Positions 16,139 to 25,162 are shown, counted from the first letter of the stretch. The stretch is DNA of 64,000 nucleotides from Taibaiella chishuiensis (GCF_003014535.1 NZ_PYGD01000001.1:1240001-1304000); one strand, 5' to 3'. Translations and numbers: made by a program. Notes: generated by a model not told the origin, from the letters alone.

Positions 16139-18127
16139 ATGAGTTCGAAATTTTACACAATGGCCCTGTTGGCCCTGTTGAGTTGCCAGTGCCTGCACGC
16201 GCAGGAGCCCGAAAAAGAAGAAGACGACAGCATTGATAACCCCGTAATGGAAGCGGACGGTGTGCTGTCGACAGCGCCCACCGATACCACGGGCGATAAG
16301 GTTTATTATCTCCGTCCCATTAATGATATCGTGATCCAGGAAAACCGCCTGCAGATCCCTTTTGCGGAACAGAACCGGAATATCCGGATCATCGATCAGA
16401 ACCTAATCCGTACCCTGCCCGTTAAGTCGGTAAACGAATTGCTGACCTATGTATCCGGTATCGATGTGCGGCAGCGCGGCCCCTGGGGTACCCAGGCCGA
16501 TATCGGCATCGATGGCGGCACCTTCGACCAGTCGCTGGTGCTGATCAACGGTATTAAGATCAGCGATCCGCAAACGGGTCATAATATGATGAACCTGCCC
16601 ATTCCCCTCGACGCTATCGAACGCATCGAAGTACTGAGAGGTCCGGCCGCACGCCTGTACGGCGTTAATGCCCTGACCGGCGCCATCAACATCATTACCA
16701 AAAAGCCCACCAATACCGGTATTACCGCCCATGTGTATGCCGGCAGCAGCTTTAACCGCGATACCAGCAATAACAAGCTATACGGCGGCTACGGTGTACA
16801 GGTATCGGGCAGCCTGGCCGGCGACAATGCCCAGCATTATTTTTCGCTGGGCCGCGAGCAGGCTTCGGGGTATCGCTACAATACGGCGTTTAACAACAAC
16901 AAGGCCTTCTACCAGGGCAACCTGGACCTGGGTAAGGCCAGTTCGCTGCAGCTTATGGGCGGCTTTATCTACAACGATTTCGGGGCCAATGGTTTTTATT
17001 CCGCACCGGCCGACAAGGAATCGAACGAAACGGTGCAGACCGGCCTGGCCGGCGTAGGCGCTACCATAGCCGTAAACCCGTACTGGACCATGAAACCCAG
17101 GCTGAGCTACCGCTATAACCACGACGACTATATCTTTATCCGCCAGAAACCGGAGGTATACCATAACCGGCACGAGACCCATGTAATCGATTTTGAGTTC
17201 AACAATACCTTCGACACCGACCTGGGTACTTTTGGCCTGGGGCTCGAAGCGCGCAACGAACGCATCAACAGCAGCAACCTGGGTAACTGGGAACGCACCA
17301 ACTACGGCTTCTTTGGCGAGTATAGTTTTAATAAGGTGAAAAACCTGCTGGTCAATATCGGGGCCTATGCCAATTACAATTCCGACTTCGGCTGGAAAGT
17401 ACTGCCGGGTATCGATATGGGCTACCGGATCTACAAGGGTTTACGGGTATTTGCCAATGCCGGCCTGGGACAGCGCCTGCCTACCTATACCGACTGGTAT
17501 TATAAAGGCCCGCAGAATATCGGTAACGACAAGCTGGCGCCTGAATATTCGTACAGCGTAGAGGGCGGCTTGAAATACAACGATGAAAAATTAAACGCAT
17601 CGGTTAGTTATTTCAGCCGTACTACCGACGACTTTATCGACTGGGTAAAAGATACCATAACCGCACCTTGGCAACCGGTAAACTTCCACAAGATCGTAAC
17701 ACAGGGATTCAGCCTCTCGGCCGACTACCGCTGGCGTAACGAAAACCGTAATGCGCCTGCCGTAGCGTTGATTACCGGCTTATCCTATACTTACCTGCAA
17801 TCGACCATTAAAGACGAAAATAAGGGCGGGGCTACAGAACAGCTTTCCCGTTATGCGCTCGAAAACCTGAGGCACCAGCTCTGTGTTAACGCCAACCTCG
17901 AATTGTTCAGGATGATCAATGTAACCCTCGCAGGCCGCTACCAGCAACGGGTCAATTACAAGGATTACACCCTGCTCGACGCCCGCGTGGCCTTTACCCG
18001 CAAGGTATGGAGCGTATATGCCGACATTACCAACCTGACCAATGTGCAATATATCGAAGCCGGCGCCGTACCGATGACGGGGCGCTGGTTTACCCTGGGC
18101 TTTAAATGGGCCTGGTGGCAACACTAA
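16139..18127 (+). CDS. TonB-dependent outer membrane receptor
   Basis: 662 residues from the ATG at 16139, chosen because a consensus promoter ends at 16118 and because a Sec signal peptide ('FYTMALLALLSCQCLHA') follows directly. After an acidic linker comes the plug domain ('LPVKSVNELLTYVSGIDV', 'IERIEVLRGPAARLYGVNALTGAINI') and a beta-barrel to an aromatic C terminus ending 'WWQH'. It takes up a ligand across the outer membrane using TonB-ExbBD energy; the substrate is unknown (siderophore or cobalamin-type receptors have this length). There is no N-terminal CarboxypepD_reg domain and no adjacent SusD, so it is not a glycan SusC. Neighbours: divergent MarR, then a strong terminator. Confidence 0.9.
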   Translation: MSSKFYTMALLALLSCQCLHAQEPEKEEDDSIDNPVMEADGVLSTAPTDTTGDKVYYLRPINDIVIQENRLQIPFAEQNRNIRIIDQNLIRTLPVKSVNELLTYVSGIDVRQRGPWGTQADIGIDGGTFDQSLVLINGIKISDPQTGHNMMNLPIPLDAIERIEVLRGPAARLYGVNALTGAINIITKKPTNTGITAHVYAGSSFNRDTSNNKLYGGYGVQVSGSLAGDNAQHYFSLGREQASGYRYNTAFNNNKAFYQGNLDLGKASSLQLMGGFIYNDFGANGFYSAPADKESNETVQTGLAGVGATIAVNPYWTMKPRLSYRYNHDDYIFIRQKPEVYHNRHETHVIDFEFNNTFDTDLGTFGLGLEARNERINSSNLGNWERTNYGFFGEYSFNKVKNLLVNIGAYANYNSDFGWKVLPGIDMGYRIYKGLRVFANAGLGQRLPTYTDWYYKGPQNIGNDKLAPEYSYSVEGGLKYNDEKLNASVSYFSRTTDDFIDWVKDTITAPWQPVNFHKIVTQGFSLSADYRWRNENRNAPAVALITGLSYTYLQSTIKDENKGGATEQLSRYALENLRHQLCVNANLELFRMINVTLAGRYQQRVNYKDYTLLDARVAFTRKVWSVYADITNLTNVQYIEAGAVPMTGRWFTLGFKWAWWQH

Positions 18128-18154
18128 TCTTCCTCTTTATCATACTCCTAGCAC

Positions 18155-18185
18155 AAAAAGAGCAGCGCCCGGCGCTGCTCTTTTT
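18155..18185 (+). terminator. Intrinsic terminator after TonB receptor
   Basis: 14-bp perfect stem (18155-18168 with 18172-18185), 3-nt loop; the arm itself ends in TTTTT. Confidence 0.85.
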
Positions 18186-18221
18186 GGTATTATGTTTTTT
18201 TAATTATTTGTAACAAAATAT

Positions 18222-18229
18222 TATATTTG
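18222..18229 (+). promoter_or_regulatory. -7 box of first T9SS paralogue
   Basis: TATATTTG (TAnnTTTG) 20 bases before the ATG. The same box and flanking sequence recur upstream of the second paralogue, which supports function. A TTTG 11 nt upstream is too close to be a normal -33. Confidence 0.55.
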
Positions 18230-18249
18230 TAATACCTGAAAATACGACT

Positions 18250-19302
18250 ATGAGAAACATTTTATGGCTTTTAGCCCTGCTTGGTGCAGGATGGCAAGCA
18301 CAAGCGCAGGTTCAATCTTCCTGCCAATCGACCGCAGTCCTGCAAACCCTTTACGGCAAAGACATAGCGCATATGGCGCTGGTTTACCTGTACGACATGA
18401 ATTTGCCCGATACGGCGTTGATCGACATCCCGCAACCTTATATCGATTCGGTAGAACGGGCCATGGCGGCGGTTTTTAATTTGGATAACCAGCTGGAGGC
18501 CGACTCGGTAATGCGCCGGCACTGTATCCGCCAGGATCGTCGCATCGAGCCCCAGCACCTGTCCGGCGCCCGCAACGGCGTTTTCCTGCGGGTAAAAATA
18601 GATACCTCCAAAACCTGGACGAATGGTTGGAGCAGTCTTAATGCCGTTACCGGTTATGCCGCACTGGATGGGCTAATGGCGCATTACAACTTCTGGGTAG
18701 AAAATTATACTGGTGTCGCAGGCTCCCTATACGACCACTCCGCTACCATCCGTACTGACCGGATCATCAATGCCAAGGCCTTTGCCGATAGCCTGTCGAA
18801 GCTGGAGGGTATTCAGCATGTCTGGTATGTACCTGCCGCCGGCGATGGTAATTATATCCACTACGGTTGCGATAACGGCGTGGCCTATCTGTTATTCCGG
18901 CTGGGCTGGGCCGATTGTCCGCTGGGCTGTACGGCCGAGAAACTTTGGTACTACAGAGTAGACACCCAGTGCCGGGTTACGCTGGATTCCGTAAAGACCT
19001 TCCCGGCGCCCGGTACTTACCCTGTCCCCAGCAACTGTGGTATTACCGGCTTCCGGGATCCGCAGCAGGATATCGCTGTTTCCGTTTATCCCAATCCTAC
19101 CACAGGCGGCGTATTGCTGCAAACCAGCGGCAATAAAAGTTACGACTACAAGCTGCTGGACCAGCAGGGTAGGGTATTGCTGAAAGGCAGGGTAAATGGT
19201 AAGGAAACTTTACGGCTGGATGCTTATGCTAAAGGTATTTACCTGCTGCGCCTGTCCGATGCAGGCGGTAAAGGGCGTAGCGAAAAGATCCTGTTGCAAT
19301 AG
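18250..19302 (+). CDS. T9SS-sorted secreted protein, tandem paralogue 1
   Basis: 350 residues: signal peptide (1-19), a mature domain of about 245 residues and a T9SS type A sorting domain (about 268-350; 'VSVYPNPTTGGVLL' ... 'KGIYLLRLSDAGG'). The N-terminal domain has a conserved 'YGKDIAHMALVYLYDM' helix, 'IPQPYIDSVERAMAAVFN' and several Cys (for example 'GWADCPLGC'), which suggests disulfides outside the cell. I do not recognise a family. The next gene is a close paralogue with the same promoter box and terminator type, so the unit arose by tandem duplication. Unlike many T9SS cargo proteins, no enzymatic motif is visible. Confidence 0.85.
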   Translation: MRNILWLLALLGAGWQAQAQVQSSCQSTAVLQTLYGKDIAHMALVYLYDMNLPDTALIDIPQPYIDSVERAMAAVFNLDNQLEADSVMRRHCIRQDRRIEPQHLSGARNGVFLRVKIDTSKTWTNGWSSLNAVTGYAALDGLMAHYNFWVENYTGVAGSLYDHSATIRTDRIINAKAFADSLSKLEGIQHVWYVPAAGDGNYIHYGCDNGVAYLLFRLGWADCPLGCTAEKLWYYRVDTQCRVTLDSVKTFPAPGTYPVPSNCGITGFRDPQQDIAVSVYPNPTTGGVLLQTSGNKSYDYKLLDQQGRVLLKGRVNGKETLRLDAYAKGIYLLRLSDAGGKGRSEKILLQ

Positions 19303-19333
19303 CAGGGCTTAACGCAGTAAACCTATATTTTGA

Positions 19334-19366
19334 AAAAAGAGCAGGACCGGAAGTCCTGCTCTTTTT
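19334..19366 (+). terminator. Intrinsic terminator of paralogue 1
   Basis: 14-bp stem (19334-19347 with 19353-19366), 5-nt loop, ending in TTTTT. Confidence 0.85.
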
Positions 19367-19402
19367 GGATGTTATCTTTTTTTATTTTTCGTAACAAAAA
19401 AT

Positions 19403-19410
19403 TATATTTG
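19403..19410 (+). promoter_or_regulatory. -7 box of second T9SS paralogue
   Basis: TATATTTG within a segment that is nearly the same as that upstream of paralogue 1, 23 bases before the ATG at 19434. Confidence 0.55.
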
Positions 19411-19433
19411 TAATACAAAAAAATAACCACCCT

Positions 19434-20471
19434 ATGAAACAAGTATTATGGATTTTAGCCCTGCTTTTTGCAGGATGGCAAGTGAATGCGCAGGTACCCT
19501 CATCCTGCCTGACCAATACGGAACTGGAAGCGCTTTACAGGAAAGATATAGCACACATGGCCCTGGTTTATATGTACGAAACACATGCATCCGACACTAC
19601 GCTTATCGACATTCCCCAACCCTATATCGATTCCGTAAAAAGAGCCATGGCAGCCGTTTTTAACCTTGGCGCCCAACTGGAAGCCGATTCTGTAATGCGG
19701 CGTCATTGTATCCGGCAGGACCGGCACATGGAGGGCTTTCATTTATCGGGCGCCAGGAATGGCGTTAACCTGTACGTAAAGGTAGATCCTTCCAAGACCT
19801 GGACCGACGGTTGGAAAAGTCTAAATGCCGTTACCGGTTATGCTACACTGGATGAGTTAATGGCCCATTGCGGCTTCCAGGTAACCGGGTTCAATAATAC
19901 ATCGGGCACGGCCAATATCAAAACCGCCGAGATCATCAATGGCAAAGCCTTTGCCGATAGCCTGCTGAAGCTGGACGGTATACTGGAGGTCTCTTTTATA
20001 CCGGCTGTGGGGGATGGTAATTATATCCGCTACACGTACAATAACGGCGCGGCTCACCTGGTGTTCCGCCTGGGTTGGGGCGATTGCCCGTCGGGCTGCA
20101 CGGGCAACAAGCTATGGTATTATACCGTAGACGGGCAGTGCCGGGTTACCCTGGACTCCGTACGCACCATCCAGGCGACTGGTACTTACCCTGTTCCCAA
20201 CAACTGTGGTATAACCGGGTTCCGCGATCCGCAACAGGATATCGCTGTTGCCGTTTATCCCAATCCTACCACAGGCGGCGTATTGCTGCAAACGAGCGGC
20301 AATAAAAGTTACGACTACAAACTGATGGACCAGCAGGGCAGGGTATTGCTGAAAGGCAAGGTAAATAGTAAGGAAACTTTACGACTGGACGCTTATGCCA
20401 AAGGCATTTACCTGCTGCGCCTGTCCGATGCAGGCGGTAAAGGACGTAGCGAAAAGATCCTGTTGCAATAG
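19434..20471 (+). CDS. T9SS-sorted secreted protein, tandem paralogue 2
   Basis: 345 residues, aligned along its whole length with the preceding gene. The signal peptide is 'VLWILALLFAGWQVNA'. The N-terminal domain keeps 'YRKDIAHMALVYMYE', 'IDIPQPYIDSVKRAMAAVFNL' and the 'GWGDCPSGC' Cys pair but has diverged in the middle (residues about 130-190). The last 85 or so residues (T9SS type A sorting domain, from 'GITGFRDPQQ') differ at only a handful of positions. The function is unknown; co-retention of two copies suggests paired or dose-related extracellular roles. It has its own promoter box and terminator. Confidence 0.85.
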   Translation: MKQVLWILALLFAGWQVNAQVPSSCLTNTELEALYRKDIAHMALVYMYETHASDTTLIDIPQPYIDSVKRAMAAVFNLGAQLEADSVMRRHCIRQDRHMEGFHLSGARNGVNLYVKVDPSKTWTDGWKSLNAVTGYATLDELMAHCGFQVTGFNNTSGTANIKTAEIINGKAFADSLLKLDGILEVSFIPAVGDGNYIRYTYNNGAAHLVFRLGWGDCPSGCTGNKLWYYTVDGQCRVTLDSVRTIQATGTYPVPNNCGITGFRDPQQDIAVAVYPNPTTGGVLLQTSGNKSYDYKLMDQQGRVLLKGKVNSKETLRLDAYAKGIYLLRLSDAGGKGRSEKILLQ

Positions 20472-20500
20472 CAGGACTTAACGCAGTAAACCTATATTTT

Positions 20501-20534
20501 AAAAAGAGCAGGACTTCCGGTCCTGCTCTTTTTT
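20501..20534. terminator. Bidirectional intrinsic terminator
   Basis: 13-bp stem (20501-20513 with 20521-20533), 7-nt loop and flanking A and T tracts. It sits between paralogue 2 and the convergent deformylase gene. Confidence 0.8.
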
Positions 20535-20541
20535 GATGTCA

Positions 20542-21195
20542 TCAAAGCCGTTCTGGTACCTGTTCCAGGTACAGCTGTATTTTATCGCTTACCGGTGTGA
20601 GCGGTACCCGGTCCTGCGTGGCCAGCCGGTCTATAAATAAAGTGCCGCGTATATGATCCGTTTCATGCTGGAAAATAACGGCGGTATATCCTTCCACCAT
20701 CTCTTCGCGCCGTTGTCCTTTGCTATTGGTATACCGGACCCGGATCGTATAGTTCCTCAGCACCTCTTCCTTACCGCCGGGTACCGAGAGGCAGCCTTCC
20801 TTCCCTTTTTTCAGCAGGGCCGAGCGCCAGGTAATTTCAGGGTTGAGGTAGAGTTCGAAGGGTTTGCCTGCTTTATCGAAGCGCTGTACCCAGAAGAGGT
20901 TGCGATTAATGCCTACCTGGGGCGCCGCGATACCCACACCCGGGTTGGCGGTGTCGCGCATGGCCAGGTACATGCGCCTGGCCAGCAGGGGCAGCAGGGG
21001 ATCGGCGGGGTTGATGTCCTGCGAATTACGTTTGAGTACCAGGCTGTCGCCGGGCCGGTCGATCTGTATTACCCGCAGTTTTGTAGCGGTATCGCCCGAG
21101 GTGATCAGCGCCTTTTCACCGGCACTCAACCGTTGTGCAGCGGCGCCGGGAACCAGGCCTGCCAGCAACAATCCTGAAAATAAAAACTTCTTCAT
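20542..21195 (-). CDS. def: Peptide deformylase with N-terminal signal peptide
   Basis: 217 residues. All three deformylase motifs are intact: GVGIAAPQ (86-93), EGCLS with metal ligand C135 (133-137) and QHETDH with H177, E178 and H181 (176-181). The enzyme normally removes the formyl group from nascent proteins in the cytoplasm. This one starts with a good Sec signal peptide ('MKKFLFSGLLLAGLVPGAAA', cleavage about residue 20) and has an extra region of about 45 residues before the catalytic core, so it should be periplasmic. It may be a second, exported deformylase acting on formyl-peptides, or have another substrate; a cytosolic def should exist elsewhere. No translation genes such as fmt are adjacent. 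Confidence 0.85.
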   Translation of the reverse strand: MKKFLFSGLLLAGLVPGAAAQRLSAGEKALITSGDTATKLRVIQIDRPGDSLVLKRNSQDINPADPLLPLLARRMYLAMRDTANPGVGIAAPQVGINRNLFWVQRFDKAGKPFELYLNPEITWRSALLKKGKEGCLSVPGGKEEVLRNYTIRVRYTNSKGQRREEMVEGYTAVIFQHETDHIRGTLFIDRLATQDRVPLTPVSDKIQLYLEQVPERL

Positions 21196-21296
21196 AGTTT
21201 ATACGATGGTACTGTTGGATTAAGGTATGAAATTAAGGCATTTATGTATAATGCCCGCCAGGTAAGGCCTGCAGCGGACATAATTCCTGCATAAAC

Positions 21297-21328
21297 TTGT
21301 TTGTTTGGGCCGGTCCATTGTATATTTG
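21297..21328 (+). promoter_or_regulatory. Bacteroidota-type promoter of the Oar-like receptor
   Basis: TTG at 21297-21299 and TATATTTG at 21321-21328 (21-nt spacing; an alternative TTTG at 21300-21303 gives 17). It leaves a leader of about 95 nt before the ATG at 21430 and rules out the upstream in-frame ATG at 21301. Confidence 0.65.
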
Positions 21329-21429
21329 CGAAAAAATACATATATGGATTACAAAGAATAAATTATACAACAGGTAATGTTTTGGTAACATTAGTTTGGC
21401 AATTTTGCCCTATAATTAAACAATCGGAT

Positions 21430-24400
21430 ATGAGGTTAAAATTCAACATGCTCTTCCTCCTGCTCTTTGCATTTACGGGCTGGAGAACATTTGCACAGGT
21501 TACCACTGCCGGCCTTACCGGCTTCATTAAGGACCAGGAAAACAAGGGGTTGCCCGGCGCAACGATCAAGGCGACCCACGTACCTTCGGGAACGAGGTAC
21601 GGCACCATGACGCAAACCGATGGTAACTTTATCATCCAGGGTATGCGTGCCGGTGGTCCCTACACCGTAGAGATCACCTATATTGGTTTCGCCCCCAAAA
21701 AAGTAGAGGGTGTTTACCTGGTACTCGGCGAAAATTTTGTACTGAACGAAGGTATCAGCCCCGGCGAAGATGGCGAAACCATTAAAGAAGTACAGGTAGT
21801 CGCCAACAAAAGCAAACTGCTGAATAGCGAAAGGACCGGCGCTGCGACCAATATCAGCTCCACCAATATCGCCAGGATGCCTACACTGAACCGTAGCCTG
21901 TCGGACATGACCCGTTTATCGCCCCAGGCCAGCGGTGTGGCAACACCCGCAAGCAGCAGCGGCGGTTTTGCAGGTCGCGATGGCCGTTATAACAATACCC
22001 AGATCGATGGCGCCAACTTCAACAATGGCTTTGGTCTGAGCTCCGATCCCATGCCGGGTGGTGGCAACCAGCCCATCTCTCTCGATGCGATCGAAGAAGT
22101 ACAGGTAAATATCGCGCCCTACGACGTACGCCAGACCGGCTTTACCGGCGCCGGTATCAACGCCGTTACCCGTAGCGGTACCAACGAAGTTACCGGTTCT
22201 ATCTATGGTTACTTACGTCCAAACAGCTTTACCGGCTTAAACGTCGGCAGCGATAAACTGGATAAGACGGCACGTACTTCCAACAAAATTATCGGTGCAA
22301 GGCTTGGCGCGCCACTGATCAAAAACAAATTGTTCTTCTTCGGAAACTTTGAATATGAAAACAGGCAGTCGAGCGGTAATACCTGGTTGGCCGACCGGGG
22401 CGTAAAGGGTGCTAATATTACCCGTGTAGCAGCTTCCGATCTCGATGCCGTAAGCAACCTCCTGAAAACCAAATATGGTTACGACCCGGGCGCTTACGAA
22501 AACTACGCCAACAATTACCAGAACAAAAACTTTAAAGCGTTGCTCCGCCTCGACTGGAACATCAGCGATAAACATAAGTTTACCCTGCGTTACAACCAGA
22601 TGACCGGTACCAGCGAACAGGGTACCAATAACAACTCCGGTCCTAACAAACGTTCTTCTGTAAACAGGATCAGCAGCGAGTCGATTGCTTTTGAGAATGC
22701 CAACTACTCGTTCAAAAACAAAGTACACTCCCTTACTGCCGAACTGAACAGTAATTTCTCTTCCAAAATTTCCAACCAGTTCCTGGCTACCTACAGCCGT
22801 ATCCAGGATACCCGCGAAACACCGGGCGCCCTGTTCCCCTTCGTGGATATCTGGAAAGACGATAAGAATTACATGAGTTTCGGTACCGAACTGTTCTCTT
22901 ACAACAACGACGTAATCAACCACAACTTCTCTTTTACCGATAACTTTACTTACCTCACCGGTATCCACACCATTACAGCGGGCCTGAGTTTCCAGACCAT
23001 GAGTTTTGGTAACAGCTATATGCGTATGGGCACCTCCTACTACAGGTTTGCTTCTGTAGCCGACTTCCTGAATGGTGGTAAGCCTTCTGTTTACGGTATT
23101 ACTTATCCTTTCGACGGAAGCGATGGTTATGCCAAAGTAAAATTCGGTATGGGCGGCGCTTATGCCCAGGACCGCCTGGCCCTGAGCCAGAACTTCAACC
23201 TGACCGTAGGTCTGCGTGTAGATCTGCCGCTGTTCCTCGACAACCCGCCTAACAACCCGGCACTGGATACCTTATCCCTGCTGGATCAAAACGGTAACCG
23301 CACTACTTATACTACCGCACAATGGCCTAAATCCAAACCATTATTCTCGCCACGTGTCGGCTTTAACTGGGACGTAATGGGCGACCGTAGCCTGCAGGTA
23401 CGTGGCGGTACCGGTATCTTTACCGGTAATATACCGTTTGTATGGTTTACCAATATGCCTACCAATGCCGGTGTACTGCAAAATACCTTCGAACCGGTGG
23501 ATAGCGCTACTTTAAGCAAGATTACCCATTTCGAAAAAGATCCGGAGTACTGGGTAAACCAGCTGCCGGATAAATTCCCTAAAAAACCAGGTACCAAAGC
23601 ACCGGGCAGCGCTGCCCTGATCGACCGCGATTTCAAAATGCCACAGATCTGGAGGTCTAACTTCGGTGTGGACTATAAGATCCCGGGAACTCCTTTAGTA
23701 GCTACTTTCGACGTTATCTACAATAAAGACATCAACGCGATCTACCAGTTCAACGCTAACCGTAAACCGGCTGCAGGTGTACTGAATTACTCCGGCGATA
23801 ACCGCGAATTCTGGAATGGCGCCAACAATGCCCGTTACAACGCGGCAACCGGCAACATCATCCCCGTGCTGAGCAATACCAGCAAAGGATACTCTGTAAC
23901 CACTTCTATCGGTGTTACCCTTACACCATGGCATGGTTTCTCCGGAACCCTGTTCTACACCTACTCCGGTGCTAAAGACATTAGCGGTAACCCTGGTTCT
24001 GCCGCCGGTTCTGCCTGGAGCAACAACTACTCGATCAACGATCCGAACGAGCAACTGATGGGCTACTCTCAATATGCCGTGCCACACCGTATCATCGGTT
24101 CGCTGTCTTACCGTAAAGAATACCTGGGTCACCTGGGTACTACGCTTTCCCTGTTCTTCCAGGGTGCTAACCAGGGCCGCTTTGCCTATACCTATAACGG
24201 TGATATCAATGCCGACGGGGTAAGTCTCGACCTGTTGTATGTACCGAAAAATTCTGCCGATCTGAACTTTGCCGAATACAGCGTGAAATATAAAGACGCG
24301 AACAATGCAGAGCAGACGGTAAAATTCACACCTGAGCAGCAACGCCAGGCTTACGACCAGTTCGTAAACAACGAGAAAGCGCTGCGCGACAGCAAAGGCA

Positions 24401-24771
24401 AATATGTAGAGCGTAACAATGGCCTGATGCCCTGGATGAACCGCTGGGATTTCCGTTTACTGCAGGACATCTTTACCGGTGTCGGTAAAAACGACCGTCG
24501 CCACACGCTGCAATTCAGCCTCGATATCCTGAACGTAGGTAACCTGCTGAACAAAGACTGGGGACTGTACAAGCAGCTCAACGGTGGTTCTGACTACAAC
24601 TACGCCCTGCTGAGCGTAACCAAAGTAGATGCAACCGGCGTGCCTACTTTCAATATGATCAATATTAAAGACAACGCAGGCAGGCCCGTACTGCCTACCA
24701 CACCGTACCGCAACCTCTTCAGTGCTTCCAACACCTGGGGTATGCAGATCGGTCTGCGTTATACCTTCTAA
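21430..24771 (+). CDS. Oar-like TonB-dependent receptor
   Basis: 1113 residues from 21430; the promoter at 21297-21328 and the signal peptide 'MLFLLLFAFTGWRTFA' decide this start. After the signal comes a CarboxypepD_reg-like beta-sandwich (about 25-110; 'GLTGFIKDQENKGLPGATIKA'), a plug domain (about 130-270) with 'IEEVQVNIAPYDVRQTGFTG' and 'INAVTRSGTNEVTGSIYGYLR', then a long beta-barrel ending 'MQIGLRYTF'. This is the Oar/OmpA-related TonB receptor class common in Bacteroidota and Myxococcus, which imports or exports large ligands; Oar homologues have been linked to protein secretion and adhesion. Substrate unknown. There is no SusD partner. Codon use is strongly biased, suggesting high expression. 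Strong terminator downstream. Confidence 0.9.
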   Translation: MRLKFNMLFLLLFAFTGWRTFAQVTTAGLTGFIKDQENKGLPGATIKATHVPSGTRYGTMTQTDGNFIIQGMRAGGPYTVEITYIGFAPKKVEGVYLVLGENFVLNEGISPGEDGETIKEVQVVANKSKLLNSERTGAATNISSTNIARMPTLNRSLSDMTRLSPQASGVATPASSSGGFAGRDGRYNNTQIDGANFNNGFGLSSDPMPGGGNQPISLDAIEEVQVNIAPYDVRQTGFTGAGINAVTRSGTNEVTGSIYGYLRPNSFTGLNVGSDKLDKTARTSNKIIGARLGAPLIKNKLFFFGNFEYENRQSSGNTWLADRGVKGANITRVAASDLDAVSNLLKTKYGYDPGAYENYANNYQNKNFKALLRLDWNISDKHKFTLRYNQMTGTSEQGTNNNSGPNKRSSVNRISSESIAFENANYSFKNKVHSLTAELNSNFSSKISNQFLATYSRIQDTRETPGALFPFVDIWKDDKNYMSFGTELFSYNNDVINHNFSFTDNFTYLTGIHTITAGLSFQTMSFGNSYMRMGTSYYRFASVADFLNGGKPSVYGITYPFDGSDGYAKVKFGMGGAYAQDRLALSQNFNLTVGLRVDLPLFLDNPPNNPALDTLSLLDQNGNRTTYTTAQWPKSKPLFSPRVGFNWDVMGDRSLQVRGGTGIFTGNIPFVWFTNMPTNAGVLQNTFEPVDSATLSKITHFEKDPEYWVNQLPDKFPKKPGTKAPGSAALIDRDFKMPQIWRSNFGVDYKIPGTPLVATFDVIYNKDINAIYQFNANRKPAAGVLNYSGDNREFWNGANNARYNAATGNIIPVLSNTSKGYSVTTSIGVTLTPWHGFSGTLFYTYSGAKDISGNPGSAAGSAWSNNYSINDPNEQLMGYSQYAVPHRIIGSLSYRKEYLGHLGTTLSLFFQGANQGRFAYTYNGDINADGVSLDLLYVPKNSADLNFAEYSVKYKDANNAEQTVKFTPEQQRQAYDQFVNNEKALRDSKGKYVERNNGLMPWMNRWDFRLLQDIFTGVGKNDRRHTLQFSLDILNVGNLLNKDWGLYKQLNGGSDYNYALLSVTKVDATGVPTFNMINIKDNAGRPVLPTTPYRNLFSASNTWGMQIGLRYTF

Positions 24772-24799
24772 GCGGGAACTACTTCCTGCCCCCATACCA

Positions 24800-24835
24800 A
24801 CAGGCAGCCGTACCCTACGGCTGCCTGTTTTTTTT
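24800..24835 (+). terminator. Intrinsic terminator after Oar-like receptor
   Basis: 13-bp perfect stem (24800-24812 with 24816-24828), 3-nt loop and seven or more T. Confidence 0.9.
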
Positions 24836-24973
24836 CGTAAAGCTAAAATGCTGAAAAGTAAGGCATTGGATTTTTGGGCGATGTTATTTATTGTTGATTT
24901 TCAGTTGTTTGTTGGTATCGATTACTGCCTGTTAAGCATTCTTAAAAGGATGGGAGATACTGGCTGAAAGGGA

Positions 24974-24981
24974 TATCTTTG
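24974..24981 (+). promoter_or_regulatory. -7 box upstream of GG-leader peptide 1
   Basis: TATCTTTG, a TAnnTTTG match, ends 22 bases before the ATG at 25004. No clear -33 element. Confidence 0.45.
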
Positions 24982-25003
24982 AAAATATCTAAAATTAACT
25001 CCT

Positions 25004-25162
25004 ATGAAAAAGACCATTCAGAAAAAACTTACCCTGGACAAAAAAGTGATCAGCAACCTGGCCCTGCAACAGCAACAGGCCGTACTGGGCGGTAAATCGG
25101 GTTACGAATCGATTTGCTACTGTACCGGCGGCTGCGCTACGCACCCGGGCGTATGCGCCTGA
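25004..25162 (+). CDS. Class I lanthipeptide-type precursor peptide (candidate)
   Basis: A 52-codon peptide. The leader (1-30) has the Bacteroidota RiPP pattern: basic MKK start, 'KKLTLDKKVISNL' (a K-L-x-L-x-K-K-x-x-I-x-x-L motif) and a terminal 'VLGG' at 27-30. The 22-residue core (31-52) carries four Cys (38, 40, 44, 51), two Ser and two Thr, enough for lanthionine or disulfide rings. A -7 box lies upstream and a terminator downstream, so it is an independent transcript. No LanB, LanC, radical SAM, C39 peptidase or dedicated transporter is in the window. It could be a lanthipeptide precursor matured in trans or a GG-leader bacteriocin-like peptide. A second peptide with the same leader lies at 45563. 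Confidence 0.7.
   Translation: MKKTIQKKLTLDKKVISNLALQQQQAVLGGKSGYESICYCTGGCATHPGVCA

Noticed and set aside
20542-21195. Deformylase signal peptide as a mis-called start
   Set aside because: The first internal ATG (residue 75, inside 'ARRMYLAMRD') would leave only 11 residues before motif I and delete the family N-terminal helix, so the long form with the signal peptide is favoured.
24849-24971. Small open frame (about 40 codons) between the Oar-like receptor terminator and the GG peptide
   Set aside because: No start context, no family and no terminator of its own; it runs into the -7 box region of the next gene.
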